A stretch of 64,000 nt of DNA from Euborellia annulipes. Its lineage: Eukaryota; Arthropoda; Insecta; Dermaptera; Anisolabididae. Below, in pieces: positions 31,607-43,345 of the stretch. The DNA lies in assembly GCA_023213315.1 (NCBI GenBank), contig JAKCPI010003067.1:1-64000 (forward strand), written 5' to 3'. Every line of letters starts with the position of its first letter. Within the stretch, counting starts at the first letter, position 1. The position numbers were made by a program, and so were the translations under genes. The notes beneath the pieces were generated by a model. That model was not told where the DNA came from and did no database searches. It was given only the letters and a program-made list of their open reading frames with translations.

Positions 31607-32288
31607 ATAAAAAATCTGGTGGGACTGGCGCACAGCACACAACTTTCTTTTACCTTCGGTAATCGAAAGTTGTGTACTGTGCTTGTCACACCAGATTTTT
31701 TGTGTCGACATGTATTTAATTCCCGGCAGTAGGGAATATTTGAATTCAGATGTAAAATTTATAAGTATGGGAAAATATTTATATTTTGTTACCATGACAA
31801 CCATTTCTCCTATCTTTCCTATGAAGCACAAGAGTAAAGTGTGCTTCAAACAATTTTGAGGGCAAAACGAGAATATACATTTGAAAGAGCATCTAAAAAA
31901 TAATTGATTTTTGAATTTTAATCAAAATCGTTAGAGGGAATTTTGAGAAAATCGAAAAAAACTGAAAAAGTACATCAGTAAAGTACTAGTACTCTTTGGC
32001 CGATTTTGATTAAAAGCTTATTTTTCCGGTCCCGGGGGGTGTTTAACTTAAATATAAAATTTCAACATCCTAGCTCAATTTCTTCATGCTTAAAATTGAA
32101 CACACACCCACCCACCCACACACACACACACACCCACAGACAGACCATGTCACGAAAACCACTTTTTTGGATTCAGGGGACCTCAAAACGTGAAGATCCA
32201 TCAAAATCTCGACATCGAATTTTTGACATGAATCCAATACTTTCTCTCTATATATATATTACATATATACATAGGTAAGAGAAAGTAA
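31607..32288 (+). mobile_element. CTGGTGTG-hairpin repeat family, best complete copy
   Basis: It opens with the ~90-base hairpin (31607-31700: AATCTGGTGGGAC, inner CACAACTTTC...GAAAGTTGTG, GTCACACCAGATT). The ~500-base body follows, with an internal (CA)n tract at about 32102-32133. It closes in the second hairpin, whose 3' side is GGTAAGAGAAAGTA. It is about 680 bp and non-coding. Confidence 0.75.
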
Positions 32289-32831
32289 AAACAGTCAATA
32301 TACTGTACACAAATATCGTTATATTTTTTGAGGATGTTGATATGATGATGAGCATGGCCGTAAATATATCTTTTTTTGGCGGGGGGGGGGGCAAACTCAT
32401 ATTTAAATATCCCCCTTCCTAATACACAAATATATTTCTAATATAAAGTAGAGTATATATATTGAATATATTGTATTTTATTCAAAGGACCTTATCAAAG
32501 GAAATATAATAGGCTACATTAAAAAATTTTTTTTTATCTAGATATTTCTTTTTTATATGGGACGAGAGTTTTATTAAAATTTAAAAAAATTTTATATAGG
32601 CCTATAAATATTTTTCTTTTTTAATAATTACTGTAGCCATTATGTGCTTTTATACTGTATCTTGAAAAGTTTCCGGAGTTGAGAAGCACATAAAAGGATG
32701 AACCTGCCCTTATTAAAATCAAATATATCCACAACCACCAAACCCTATTTATTTGAATAATATAGGCCCATAAGTTGCTTCACTTATGTATAATGACTGT
32801 TTACTAAAAGAAGTATTCTGGTGCCAAAAGC

Positions 32832-32965
32832 CAAGTATTCTCATCCCGTCCCATGAAGAATTGATTTCAATTAATTGGATACTAATCAATTGGAATAAAT
32901 AGAAACGAGGTCTAAATGGCCTCAGATGCCGAAAAAAAGACTTTAAATAAATTTAAAAAAAAGAA
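32832..32965 (+). mobile_element. SINE family B, 5'-truncated
   Basis: It begins in the end of the tRNA-like head (ATTCTCATCCCGTC), followed by CAATTAATTGGATACTAATC, the core GGCCTCAGATGCCGAAAAAA and an A-rich end. Confidence 0.7.
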
Positions 32966-33098
32966 GTAGTTTTCTTGCATTAATCCGAGGGACCAAGTAC
33001 TTAAGCCATTGTGGGCCTAGTTGAAACGTTATAATTTATTTAAATTAAAACACACAATTTTGTTTCAATATATTATTTATTATTATAAACACTTTATT

Positions 33099-33137
33099 CA
33101 ACTATTCGACGTATATATTTCAGTATGTCATCTTCAG
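33099..33137 (-). ncRNA. Decayed hammerhead-like motif
   Basis: On the minus strand CUGAAGA is followed by UGAC...GUCG and then AAUAGUUG in place of GAAACGUUG. The two short core changes suggest a decayed copy. Confidence 0.3.
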
Positions 33138-33778
33138 AAGAAAGCAGTATTTACGTGTGAAATACTTATAAAGTGTTTAATACTAATAAATAAAATATTG
33201 AAACATATAACCTTGTGTTTTTTAATTTAATGAATCTGATTAAATTTTCATGATATATGTCTTCTTAATAATGCATTAATTCATAAATCACTTAGATTGA
33301 ATTTTTTTTTTATGAAAAAGAGAATAAACTGACATAAACCTATATTTTACGAGAATTATTGCAAGGAGCCATCAGATCTGAGTCATCACCTTTAGTTCTA
33401 TTTTATTTTTCACGCTATTTCCTTTACAACTAGAATTGTTTTTTTTTTATCACCAAACCTTACGTTTTATTAGCGATTTAGTTTCTTTTATCCAACTCAA
33501 GAGTTGAATGAGAAAAGAAAACTGGCCAGATTGATGGGGAAAAAAAGGAAGCTAAATCTATTTATTGGAATTGAGAAATTAATTTGAGAGCAATTTATAA
33601 CTTTTAAAATGGATTAAACTTGGGGTGATGGTTTCGGGATGGGGTGGGGGATATAGTAGAATGCGACGTCAGGCTACTTGAGATCCAAGATGATTTCCAA
33701 AACATAATTTACAGGTTATGGAGAAGGGGGGGGGGAGAGTAATAATTTCAAAGATGTATTTTCTCTTCGGAGACTTTT

Positions 33779-33960
33779 TACTTTCTCGTATAGTATATAA
33801 AGAGAAAGTATTGTAATCGTCAAAAAATTCGACATCGAGATTTTGATGTTTCACCACGTTTTAGACCTCCCTGAGTCCAATAAAACAGTTTTGACTTTAT
33901 GTCTGTGTGTCTGTCTGTCTCTCTGTGTGTGTTTGTGTGTAAGTTATTTTCCATTTTCTT
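33779..33960 (-). mobile_element. TACTTTCTCG-hairpin repeat, related subfamily
   Basis: TTACTTTCTCGTAT and AGAGAAAGTATTGTAATCG form a terminal hairpin, then TCGACATCGAGATTTTGATG and GACCTCCCTGAGTCCAA. It is related to, but distinct from, the CTGGTGTG family; a sister lies at 62422. Confidence 0.55.
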
Positions 33961-34415
33961 AAAACTCGCGCTGATTAAATTTCATAAACTAATTATTTTT
34001 TAGCTTTAAATTCGTTGACCGTTCACATGAAAAGGTATTTTATTTTAGTAATAATATAAAAATACTTTAGAATTCATAAATATTTTTAAAATAAATAAAT
34101 ATTCTTTTTTAATGCAACTGAAGGGGCGAAGCTACTTTTAACGCAACTCTTCCGACGGCTCTGCATATTGGTTGCCTAAGCTCAAGGCATCGAGATCATG
34201 CACTTGTGGCGCTGACTGTACCAAATCTTCACCGGGCTAAATTTTTAGGAGAGTCGATTTACTAAAAAAGCTCTAGCTCTTCATCTTATATTATGAAATA
34301 TTCGATTCATCAAAATCGATTTATTTTATATAAAAAAAAAATTGAAAATACAAAACTTTAAACTCATAAGAAGGTGAAGAAAATAGTCTTTATTCGGCCC
34401 AAAATTATTTATTGT

Positions 34416-34450
34416 CAACGTTTCGGGGACTATACGTCACCCAACCTCAG
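34416..34450 (-). ncRNA. Decayed hammerhead-like motif
   Basis: On the minus strand CUGAGGU is followed by GGGUGAC...GUCCCC, GAAAC and GUUG. The last core base A9 is U and stem I does not pair well. Confidence 0.3.
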
Positions 34451-35118
34451 CTCACCATATAGCCAAATTACATGCAAGTTTTAACCACGAGCCACTCTGA
34501 GTCAATGCTAAAAATTGCAAAATGCAAAAAATGCAAAAATTTTAAAAATTCATATTTTCCAAACAAAAAAATGATAAAAAAAAAATTCTAAAAATTCCGG
34601 CTTGCTTAGCAGGGAGAGTTCTGTACAGAAAGCATAACTCAATTTTGACCCCTGGGAAGATTTGGTAACTTTTCATGTGGACGGTCACAAATAAAATAAT
34701 GAAAAACTAATTTTTTTAGATTAGTAAGTTTTCAAGTTAAAAAATGATTTTAAATAACATTTTCAATAAATTATTAAAAGAAAATTTTTAAATTAAAAAA
34801 TGTTGGAATAATAAAATAATTTCAATTCATTGATATATGAGCTTATACTGTTTATTTTTAATTATTATAAAATATCAAATGATGGAATGTGTGAGCAATT
34901 TATTTAATATTATATATGATGATGTGAATGTGAATTAAAAGTCAGTGAAATAAAATTTTAATGTTTATTTAACTCCCCAGGAAGTATCGTATTTTTTTTT
35001 TTTAATTAGAACGTTTTCTGGGAATAGAAATTAAAATAAAATAAATTGAAATGAAGTAGTAAATAAATTAATTAATTTAAAATACATTTTTAAACGTTAA
35101 TCTACATATATATTGTTA
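34451..35118. other. Intergenic, no gene
   Basis: AT-rich with a short run of AAAATGCAAAAA-type repeats near 34507-34540. No gene supported. Confidence 0.45.
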
Positions 35119-35126
35119 TAAAGTCC

Positions 35127-35358
35127 CAGGGCCGGATCTAGGGGGGGGCAGTGGGTGCACGTGCCCCGGGCGGCAGATATCAGAGGGCGGCAAATTTTGC
35201 GTCTCTAAAAAAAAGGTAAAATATTTTTTCGGACGGGAAAATTTGGTTCCGCGAAAAAAAAAAAATCGCAGAAAAATTTTTGAGATCAGGGAAAATTTTA
35301 AGGAGGGGGCGGCAAATTAAATTTTGCCCCCCTAAAAAATCTCCTAGTTCCGGCCCTG
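35127..35358. mobile_element. hAT-like MITE, 232 bp, 8-bp TSD
   Basis: Ends are CAGGGCCGGATCTAGG and CCTAGTTCCGGCCCTG; the duplication TAAAGTCC lies at 35119-35126 and 35359-35366. It is the same family as 61176-61362, in the opposite orientation. Confidence 0.9.
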
Positions 35359-35904
35359 TAAAGTCCTTAAAAGAGAAAAAAAAAACTTTCATTGCTCAAA
35401 TAAGCACCATAGGCATGGAGGGAACTAGGGAGGAGGGGGGGGGGGGGCTAGTTACACCGCTACTAAATATGTGTATATTCAATTTGATCTTCCAAATTTA
35501 ACTCATAATATAGTAATTCTTTGAACAATGTTTCTTTGGAAATGTTTTAGAGAAACTAGCCTTCACAGGAGTAATTTATAAAGAATCGAAAGTGACTTTA
35601 TAATAATTTCTCCCTCTGCTCTCTTCTCTCTTAATAGCCACTTAAATACTTAGCGAATAATAGAATGCTTTTGGTCATTGTCTCCGGTCAACATCTTTTG
35701 AGTTTAGTTTTGTCCTTTGAGTCAAGTATTCATTTCATACTAAGGAAGCGAATTATGGGATATAAAGTCTTAAATCGCCTAGTAAGATTTCAACTAAAAT
35801 TTCATAATAAAGTTTTTTTTTCAAGCATTTGTATTTAATTTCTTTTATGTCAATTAAAATAATAAAGCATTAAAATTATTTCTTAAAACCATTTATTTAT
35901 TTTT

Positions 35905-36232
35905 TGGAACGAAGTTCTTTAACGAGGCCTAATCAGGGTGAATTGGGAGAAAATGTAACTTAACAAAAACGCGTTCCTAACAAAAATACGTTCCCAGCGC
36001 CCGAGCGACGGTGGAGAAGGGCGAGATTAGCAGGTCTGCGAGGCCACGCCCACCTTCTCCTCTTTATTTCCTTCTTTCGCCGAAGGCGAGCAAGAGGTTC
36101 CAGCGGGCGCAGTTACCTAGCTTTCCTTTAAATAATATTCATATTAAATTATATTCTGATTTGAAGAAAAGGCGTGAGGAACTTTGTTCCTGCCGGGGGT
36201 CCTTCGACTCCACACGTTTGCTTTTTTTTAGG
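35905..36232 (+). repeat. Dispersed repeat with a shared protein-like stretch (copy 1)
   Basis: It shares order and sequence with 62200-62420: GGAACGAA, AGGGTGAATTGG, AACAAAAA, then a frame reading NNIHIKLYSDLKKRREEL here and NNIHIKLSSELMKRREEL there. Keeping the frame in both copies hints at descent from coding sequence, possibly a retroelement. I cannot name it. Confidence 0.45.
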
Positions 36233-36269
36233 TGATAGGCTACTCACTATAATAATACGATATAGGATA

Positions 36270-36330
36270 TATTGGGATCCAGGCACATTTATTTATATCA
36301 TTTGGTATCAACATAATTTAAATAAATTTA
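36270..36330 (-). mobile_element. SINE family A body fragment
   Basis: GGGATCCAGGCACATTTATT followed by TCATTTGGTATCAAC matches the inverted body of family A. Confidence 0.5.
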
Positions 36331-37150
36331 TAGAAAACTCCATTTAATAAAAGAAAAAATATCCATATTTTTTAGCAAAATTATATATTTTCACTTATTT
36401 AAAAATTTACTCTAATTCTTTTAATTATCTATTTATATTATTTATTCCATATTTTTTTTTTATAATCTTGTTAGGCATCTGATGCTATATAATGGTGACT
36501 TTGTGTTCCTCGGATTGCTTTAACATTTTTACACATATCTAGATCAAATTGTTTTTCAGTATCTTAGCCTTTTATAAATAATGTATATAGACCGATATAC
36601 TTGTATTTAGAATGGACATTAAATAATCAATAATAAACTTAAAAGGTAAAGGTGTAAATTTTTAGTAATAAAAATAGTAAGAGCGAAAAAAAACCTTTAT
36701 AATAATGGGATTGTTATACTGTAGAAATGTATATAGATAGTATAAATTTTCAATATATAATTTAAATAAACATTATAAACAAGGCAAATATTAGACTTGG
36801 TTTAATTATCCAAATTAAATATTCATTTAGTGGTTGAGTATCAGCAATTTGTCCATGGGGAACCCAAAATGTTGTAATAATTAATTGAGACGATACCATT
36901 TAAAAAAAATAATAATGAGTAGGTTTGGGATATTACATGGAAGTAAAAAAATTGTTTTTTTTGTCTCACTTTCCGAATCTGAGCGTTTTAGAACAAATCA
37001 TTATGAATAAGCATTTCCTATATTGAATATTTATTTATTGTTTTGTCCGTTCCTTGGAATTTCTACTTAGGCGTTGGAGGCCATTTAGACCACTTTATTG
37101 TATTTTAAAAAAAAAAAGCTTTTGTACAAATAGAATCATAATTTTAATAT
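36331..37150. other. Intergenic, with a SINE B core fragment
   Basis: GGAGGCCATTTAGACCAC at about 37076-37093 is an inverted SINE core. Otherwise AT-rich and without a gene. Confidence 0.45.
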
Positions 37151-37154
37151 TTTT

Positions 37155-37190
37155 TCTGTCCAAGGGCCCCTTCCCTTGGCGAAACGTCAA
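37155..37190 (+). ncRNA. Truncated hammerhead-like motif
   Basis: CTG is followed by a perfect 7-bp stem CCAAGGG/CCCTTGG, then CGAAACGTC. The ANGA part of the first core strand is missing, so it is not functional as it stands. Confidence 0.35.
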
Positions 37191-38140
37191 CTATATAGTG
37201 GTATTAAAATTTGGCCTGAAAATACCTCCAGCGTTTTAATTTCTTGTTCATCGTTGTATATATTTTCAGATTAATTTTTGATATTTTTATTGACCTTTTA
37301 TTAATATCAATTGCAAGACAGTTGAAATTTATTATTATTATATTTATCTCACGAAATAAATTAAAAGTTAATAATTTTAATTTTAAAAGGCGCTTGGCTT
37401 TAAAATTAAACTTTGATTAAAATATTTTAATCAAAATTAAAAACAATTATTTAAATAATTTATTTTGAATGTTAACCATAATTCATATTCTGTTTAATCA
37501 ACGTTTGATAAATTTTATAAATGCTTATAAAAAGGGTAATGGTTATATGATTATTTGAATTAGTTTTCCTAATGCAAATTATATTTTTTGTTTGTAGATT
37601 CACTAAAAATGAATGCATTTTTTACCAAAATAAGTTCTTAATCCCTTCTTCTAGCCTAAAGATAAAATATTTTTGCTTTTATAAGACTAATTTTCACCAA
37701 ATATTTTTCAACTTTATCCTTGAATTGACAAGCTCTTAAACAAAGTTTGACCTTTATTTCTTGTTTATTCATATTCATGAGATATCCTTTATAGAGGGAC
37801 AGACAGCCAACAAGGATAATTGAGAAAATTACAGAATGGAAAATAAGGGATCACATTCTATATCTCCATCAAAATCTCAAATTCAAATGACAGTTTTCAA
37901 AAATAGACTTGATAAGTAATTAGTCCTATTCGAAAATTTACTAATTTGAAAACAGATAAATTAACAAAGAAATGAAGCAAGATATTTTTTTTTCCTCTTC
38001 CAAGCTAACACGTATGTTTCGATATCTGTAAATATCATTTACAGAGCTCAAATTCATCTCTATAGCTGTGAGAATAATTTGTGCCTTTTATTTGGCTCTT
38101 TATTAAGAAGAAATTATAAAAAAGAGTAATTAATGACAAC
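37191..38140. other. Intergenic, no gene
   Basis: AT-rich; nothing supported. Confidence 0.45.
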
Positions 38141-38144
38141 CAAT

Positions 38145-38300
38145 CCAATTGAAATAAATAGAGATGGGGTCTATATGGCCTTGGATGCTGAAACAGACCT
38201 TAATTTAAAAAAAATCTTCGGTGTCTTTATGGTTAAAGAAATTATTATTATTTTTTTATTTTTTCGGCATCTTGGGTAATTTAACGAGTCATAATGCTAA
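38145..38300. mobile_element. SINE family B fragments in opposite orientations
   Basis: A plus-strand piece (CCAATCCAATTGAAATAAAT, then ATGGCCTTGGATGCTGAAA) ends near 38213. A minus-strand core (TTTTTCGGCATCTTGGGTAA) follows at about 38258-38295. Confidence 0.55.
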
Positions 38301-38409
38301 TGGCGATATGCCTAGTATATAGGGATTCAGGCACGTTTGTTAAAGAAATTATTCATTTACAGAACAATCCTTGATTGTTGATGTGGTTGAATAATAATAG
38401 AAGATAGTT

Positions 38410-38650
38410 AGCCCACGGGGCTTGGAGTAGTCGGTAGCGTGCCTACCTTCTATACTGAACGTCGCGGGTTCGGACCCCAGGTAGTCCGATAATTTTATTT
38501 AAGGCATTTGGATACCAAATAATAATATATATTCATAACGGTTATCGTCAAAAGTCTTAAATGGCCTAAGTTGCCGAAAAGACTGCGTGAATGTGTGTGT
38601 GAGTGTGAGTATGAATGAGAAAAAAGTGTGAATGTTTAAAAAAAAAAAAA
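38410..38650 (+). mobile_element. SINE family A, full length, 11-bp TSD
   Basis: Head with box A (GGCTTGGAGTAGTCGGTAGC) and box B (GGGTTCGGACCCC), body, core, tail and A-run. AGAAGATAGTT flanks it at 38399-38409 and 38651-38661. Confidence 0.88.
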
Positions 38651-38838
38651 AGAAGATAGTTGCGGCCAATAATTATTTAATGAAAGGTTGAGAGAAAGAA
38701 AACCAGCAAAATTTTCGGCAGGTCTTATTTTTGGCTATCCTATACCTCAATGCAGGTTTTAATTTATTGGGGGCCCTTGCCCTGGGGAAGAAAATATTTG
38801 TATGGGAAGACGTTACGTTCCAGAAAGCCTACTTACTA

Positions 38839-39102
38839 TTCATATCGCCTGCTGAGAATCATAGTGGCGAAAGTTCGAAATTCAATAATTCTAGAAAAGG
38901 CGTTTGAAAGTTTTATAAACACATATATTTAAATAGTCGGGCAACAAATGAATAGGCCAGAATCAATAGCAAAGAATCGAAAAATATTTTTGCCACTTTG
39001 GCTCTCAAAAGAGAAGACGTTTTAACAACGTTTGATAAGCTTAACTAAAAAATTGTATTTTCGGACTTTCGCCACTATGATTCACAGCGGGCGATATATG
39101 AA
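38839..39102. repeat. Inverted repeat, ~42-bp arms
   Basis: GAATCATAGTGGCGAAAGT at 38856-38874 is matched inversely at 39064-39082, with further pairing to both sides (arms about 38839-38880 and 39058-39102). The arms carry CTG(A)GA and GCGAAAG steps that loosely recall the hammerhead motifs nearby. Confidence 0.65.
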
Positions 39103-39337
39103 TGCGAATTAATTAAGGTAGTCCATTCCTTTTGACTTCTTATGTGGGTTGCTAATGAATTGACACTTGAAGTGGCCGAAACGTTGGTCTAGTGATCATA
39201 ATAAATAAAATGTCTCTCCTGGCTCCACCATATTAAAAAATTATTTTTGTAGAGTATTCTAAATTTATATTTATTTTTTCTCTAATTAATTTTTTATTTT
39301 CCTGGCCCTCTGGCCCTCCCAAGCTCTTGGATAATAG

Positions 39338-39500
39338 CAGTGACGTCATTTCATTATTGTACAGTTTATATACTCGAAGATATATTTTGAAATATTTTAA
39401 TTAGAATAATATAAAATTTAAAAAAAATCAAAGCTCTTGGGGGGGGGGGGGGAGGTGGCAAATGCCCTTGCTCCCCTTCCCCTCCCAAATGAATCCTCTG
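39338..39500. mobile_element. Probable hAT-like MITE, 163 bp
   Basis: Ends are CAGTGACGTCATTT and AAATGAATCCTCTG. The flanks GATAATAG and AATAACAG match at 6 of 8 positions, so the duplication is imperfect. Confidence 0.5.
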
Positions 39501-39784
39501 AATAACAGAAACATTAAATAAAATGAAAGTAAGGAGGGCACGAATTTTGACCTTTGTTTTTATAAAAGAAAGTGGATGAAATCAAACTCGCCCACATAAA
39601 ATCGCAATTGATGATTAAATCCTATTAGCAGTTTCTATTCTAGCAGTTCCATCGTCCCAACAACCCAATAACAATCATATTTCGATTATAATAGGTGTGT
39701 TGATGAAAACACCTGACTTTTTTTCATTTACAATAGAATTACGATGTTTATTTTTTAATACAAGGATGCAAAGCAAAGCTCATC

Positions 39785-39985
39785 ACTCGACAACAACAAC
39801 AACAACGATGATGATGATGATGATGGTGTTGCTCCCGTTTCGTGAAATGCCGTGCAGCCAAGGCCCGCAGCAAATGTTGCAAGCGATTACGAGAAGAGTT
39901 GCAACAACCTCGACTCCTCTTCTCTCTCTCTCTCTCATCCTCTCTGATTATTCGTGTTATCCCCTTAATGTATATAAACAGAGCT
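39785..39985. other. Low-repeat GC-richer block with microsatellites and a TATA-like site
   Basis: (CAA)n and (GAT)n at about 39793-39828 and (TC)n at about 39918-39936 surround a less AT-rich stretch. TATATAAA lies at about 39971-39978 on the plus strand. A 105-codon open frame crosses it, but its Thr and Met runs come from the microsatellites. It could be a promoter, but I see no exon after it. Confidence 0.25.
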
Positions 39986-40165
39986 GCCAACCTCTAATTC
40001 ATCACCCATCTTAATTGACGAGTTTAATTACAACCACTCACGATTAAACTTCCAATTGGAATTGACCTAGATTAAATAAGTATTTTAATATTTTTTTTTT
40101 CTTTATTTTCTTGGACAAATAAAATTCTAAATTAGATAAATAATTTTTTTTTATATTCTCAAACA

Positions 40166-40242
40166 AATGCACATCGAATTTTTGACAAGATCGCAATACT
40201 TTCTCTCTATAAATATTTCATATATAGGTTAAGAGAAAGTAA
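40166..40242 (+). mobile_element. CTGGTGTG-hairpin family, terminal hairpin only
   Basis: ATCGAATTTTTGACAAGATC, then ACTTTCTCTC and GGTTAAGAGAAAGTA form the second-end hairpin; the rest is missing. Confidence 0.6.
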
Positions 40243-41028
40243 AATTATTTTTGAGTAATTGATAGAGTCGAATTGAAATCGGTGATTTTTCAAATAAAAT
40301 ATTTTTGAAGTACAACTACAATGTTAAAGTAAAATAAATTTTAACCGCGCATCAAAGGTGCCGCGAGCGCCAGTTGAGACGGACGATAGTACTATTTTGT
40401 ATGTTTGTGTGTTCCAAGCGATGGATAACCAAAGTTGCCGTAAATTAATACAATTATACGGTACAAAAGAACTGCCATGTAATAGCAAAAGCAAGCTTCC
40501 TATCACAATAAATCAGTTGCTTGGAGAGAAATAAGTTGGGAAATGTTCCTGTTTATTTTGCAATGGCTTCTCCTATTAAAATTTTATAATTTAAAATACA
40601 CTCCACAGTGGATTTAAAAAAAATTCAAATAAATTCCCTTTGTTTTTGTCCACAAGGGACTAAATTAATTTCAAAATACAATAAAACTAGAAATTTATTA
40701 TTTAGAATCTTTTATTGCTTAAAATTTCCTCAAATAATACATAATTAATAGAACGAATAGGGATAGATTAAATTGTTTCATCTGTCAAAGTTCCTCAGCA
40801 TAAATCTGTTCATATTATTTCTTTTTGATTTCATATTTATTTGTGAATCGTATTTTTCAGTTCGATTGAATCGGGATATTCATCAATATCATTATCTTAT
40901 TCAAATGAAGAATTTGAGATAGGTCTCCAAAATTATTTAAATAAAATTATATACAAGATGTCCGAGTTATCAAAAGAAATTGTATAGTGCTTCAAGGGTG
41001 TATTTCTTTTACTAAATTTGACAGCGAC
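40243..41028. other. Intergenic, no gene
   Basis: AT-rich, nothing supported. Confidence 0.45.
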
Positions 41029-42354
41029 TTTTTAGACAGGGGCGTACCGAGGAAGTTGGGGGCCTGGGGCGGTACTAGAAAAGGGGGCCTTATATTGAAT
41101 TTTTTTTTTTTTGAGGGGGGGGAGTGCTCAACTTTAAATATCCTTCTCCTCCATATACAAAAATATTTTTAAAATACCGTATATCCCTGAACCTCAAGGG
41201 CCCCGGGGCCTCTCAAAGAAAAATTTTCATTAAATTTTGTTTTTACTTGAGCCCTGAGGGCCCCGGGACCTCTCAAAGAGATATTTTCACTAAATTTTGT
41301 TTTTGGCCTCTCAAAGGGAAATTTTCATTAAATTTTTTTTTTTATCTAAATTTTCTCATTTTTACTTGAGCCCTGAGGGCCCCGGGGCCTCTCAAAGAGA
41401 AATTTTCATTAAATTTTGTTTTTGGCCTCTCAAAGGGAAATTTTCATTAAATTTTTTTTTTTATCTAAATTTTCTCATTTTTACTTGAGCCCTGAGGGCC
41501 CCGGGGCCTCTCAAAGAGAAATTTTCATTAAATTTTGTTTTTAATTGAGCCCCGGGGACTCTCAAAGAGAAATTTTCATTAAATTTTGTTGTTTTTTTTT
41601 TCCAATTTTTACTTGAGCCCTGAGAGTCCCGGGGCCTTTCAAAGAGAAATTTTCATTAATTTTTTTTTTCTATCTAAATTTTCTCATTTTTACTTGAGCC
41701 CTGACGCACAGTGGGCCAGGAAACCAATTTAGGGCGCCAAAAGTCGAAAAACGAAATGTACCAGAGAGACAAACTAGCTATGACCTGATGTACTATGACC
41801 TTGAAGGCTTCTAGTACCGCAAATATCAACTCGCCCGAAGTACATCTAGTTGCTTTGAAGACGCGATAAAGTGGCGGTTATTGACAGCAATTTGCATTGT
41901 GAATTTGTATGTGTTTTTCAAGCGCGTGTTACGGTGACTTGTTCCAGTGTTTTGAAATTAATAAACATGGTGTCCTATTGAATTTTTCATCCTGAATACG
42001 AATCTGTGCTCGTCCATTGCTATAATTTAATTGGTAGTTTGAAAATTTGCAGTTGAAATAAGTACTTTTTTGTCCTTTAGAACTGGCTATATGTAGTGCT
42101 ACAAAAATGTCCCTCCATTTCCCGCCAAAACTTTTCAAATAAAAGTTGTTCCTTAAAGCCCGTACTATCACCTACATTTCGTACATTTTGCCCGTTTTTG
42201 CCCCAAATCCTTAAAATGTGATTTATACCACTAAATTAGTGATTACTATTGTGTAAATTCTAGTTCTTCCTGCGATCATGATTTTTATTGTTGAAATTCA
42301 GTTACATAACTTGCTAAATTAATAATTTGATTCCTTTTTGTATTTTGATTAAGA

Positions 42355-42402
42355 ACCGACCGAATATTCGGTTTCGGTTACGGTTTCGGCCAGGGCGAAA
42401 AA
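42355..42402. mobile_element. Fragment of the CGACCGAATATTCGG MITE family
   Basis: AACCGACCGAATATTCGG followed by TTTCGGTTACGGTTTCGGCC matches one end of the elements at 59248-60839. The other end is absent. Confidence 0.7.
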
Positions 42403-42512
42403 ATTAAAAAAAAAGAAAAGTAAAATGTTAAAGTGAGGTGGATAGCTGAGTAGATCTCGTAATAAGGAAGAAAAAAAGAGCGTTTGCAGCTAGGTTTATT
42501 TCGTTTAATAAT

Positions 42513-42552
42513 CACTTCAAGCCGACGTTTCGGTCAGATATACGACCATCAC
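42513..42552 (-). ncRNA. Decayed hammerhead-like motif
   Basis: On the minus strand: GUGAUGGUC, a loop, GACC, GAAAC, GUC, GGCUUGAAGUG. The first core strand has run into a C9-A-G11 tract and lost the CU of CUGAUGA. Confidence 0.35.
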
Positions 42553-42879
42553 CCCCCCCCAGGGGGGGGGGGTCAGGGCTACAATCAATAACAGAAAGGA
42601 GCGAGTGAGTTTACAGTCAAAAGAAAGAAAATTAGTTTTCTTACATCATATGCGCACAAATTAACAAATAATTATAATAAGATCAATGATAAAATTAAGA
42701 AACATAAGTTACATACAAGGTATATAAATAAAATAAAAATATATAACAACCTGAAGCGTGTCAAAAAAATTCCTGAGAATGTCGAATGGCACAATTGAGT
42801 AAAATATTTTTTGCAATTTTATAAGGACCATCTAGGACTAATAAATGAACTCATCACTTTAAAAAAAGACGCATTTCAA

Positions 42880-43345
42880 TCACCCCACAAAATTCCAAAA
42901 TGAATGATTTGCTCCCCTTCTTTGGTCACATTTTTTTTTGCAAAAATGTGGCCAAAAATGAACTCAGCGCCTCAAAGAACATATATTTTGATACCCTACA
43001 AGAAATATTCCAAAATTTTGAAATCTGCCCCCTCCCCCTAGTACCCCATTTGGTTTTTTTGCAGAAATATTTGTAAAAATAGACTCAGCGCGTCAAAAAA
43101 CATATATTTTGATACCCGACACGAAAAATTCCAAAATTTTGGAATTTGCCCCCTCCCCTGGTACCCCATTTGGTTTTTTCGCAAAAATATTTGTAAAAAA
43201 TAGACTCAGCGCGTCAAAAAACATATATTTTGATACCCAACACGAAAAATTCCAAAATTTTGGAATTTGCCCCCTCCCCCTGGTACCCCATTTGGTTTTT
43301 TCGCAAAAATAAGTTCAAAAATGGACTCAGCGGTTCAAAAACCCC
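42880..43345 (+). repeat. ~120-bp tandem repeat, about 3.5 copies
   Basis: ACTCAGCGC recurs at about 42962, 43082, 43203 and (variant) 43324. Each unit carries ATATATTTTGATACCC and CCCCATTTGGTTTTTT. Confidence 0.85.

Noticed and set aside
39697..40014. 105-residue open frame with Thr and Met runs, and the overlapping minus-strand frame
   Set aside because: The homopolymer runs come from (CAA)n and (GAT)n microsatellites, and the rest resembles no protein.
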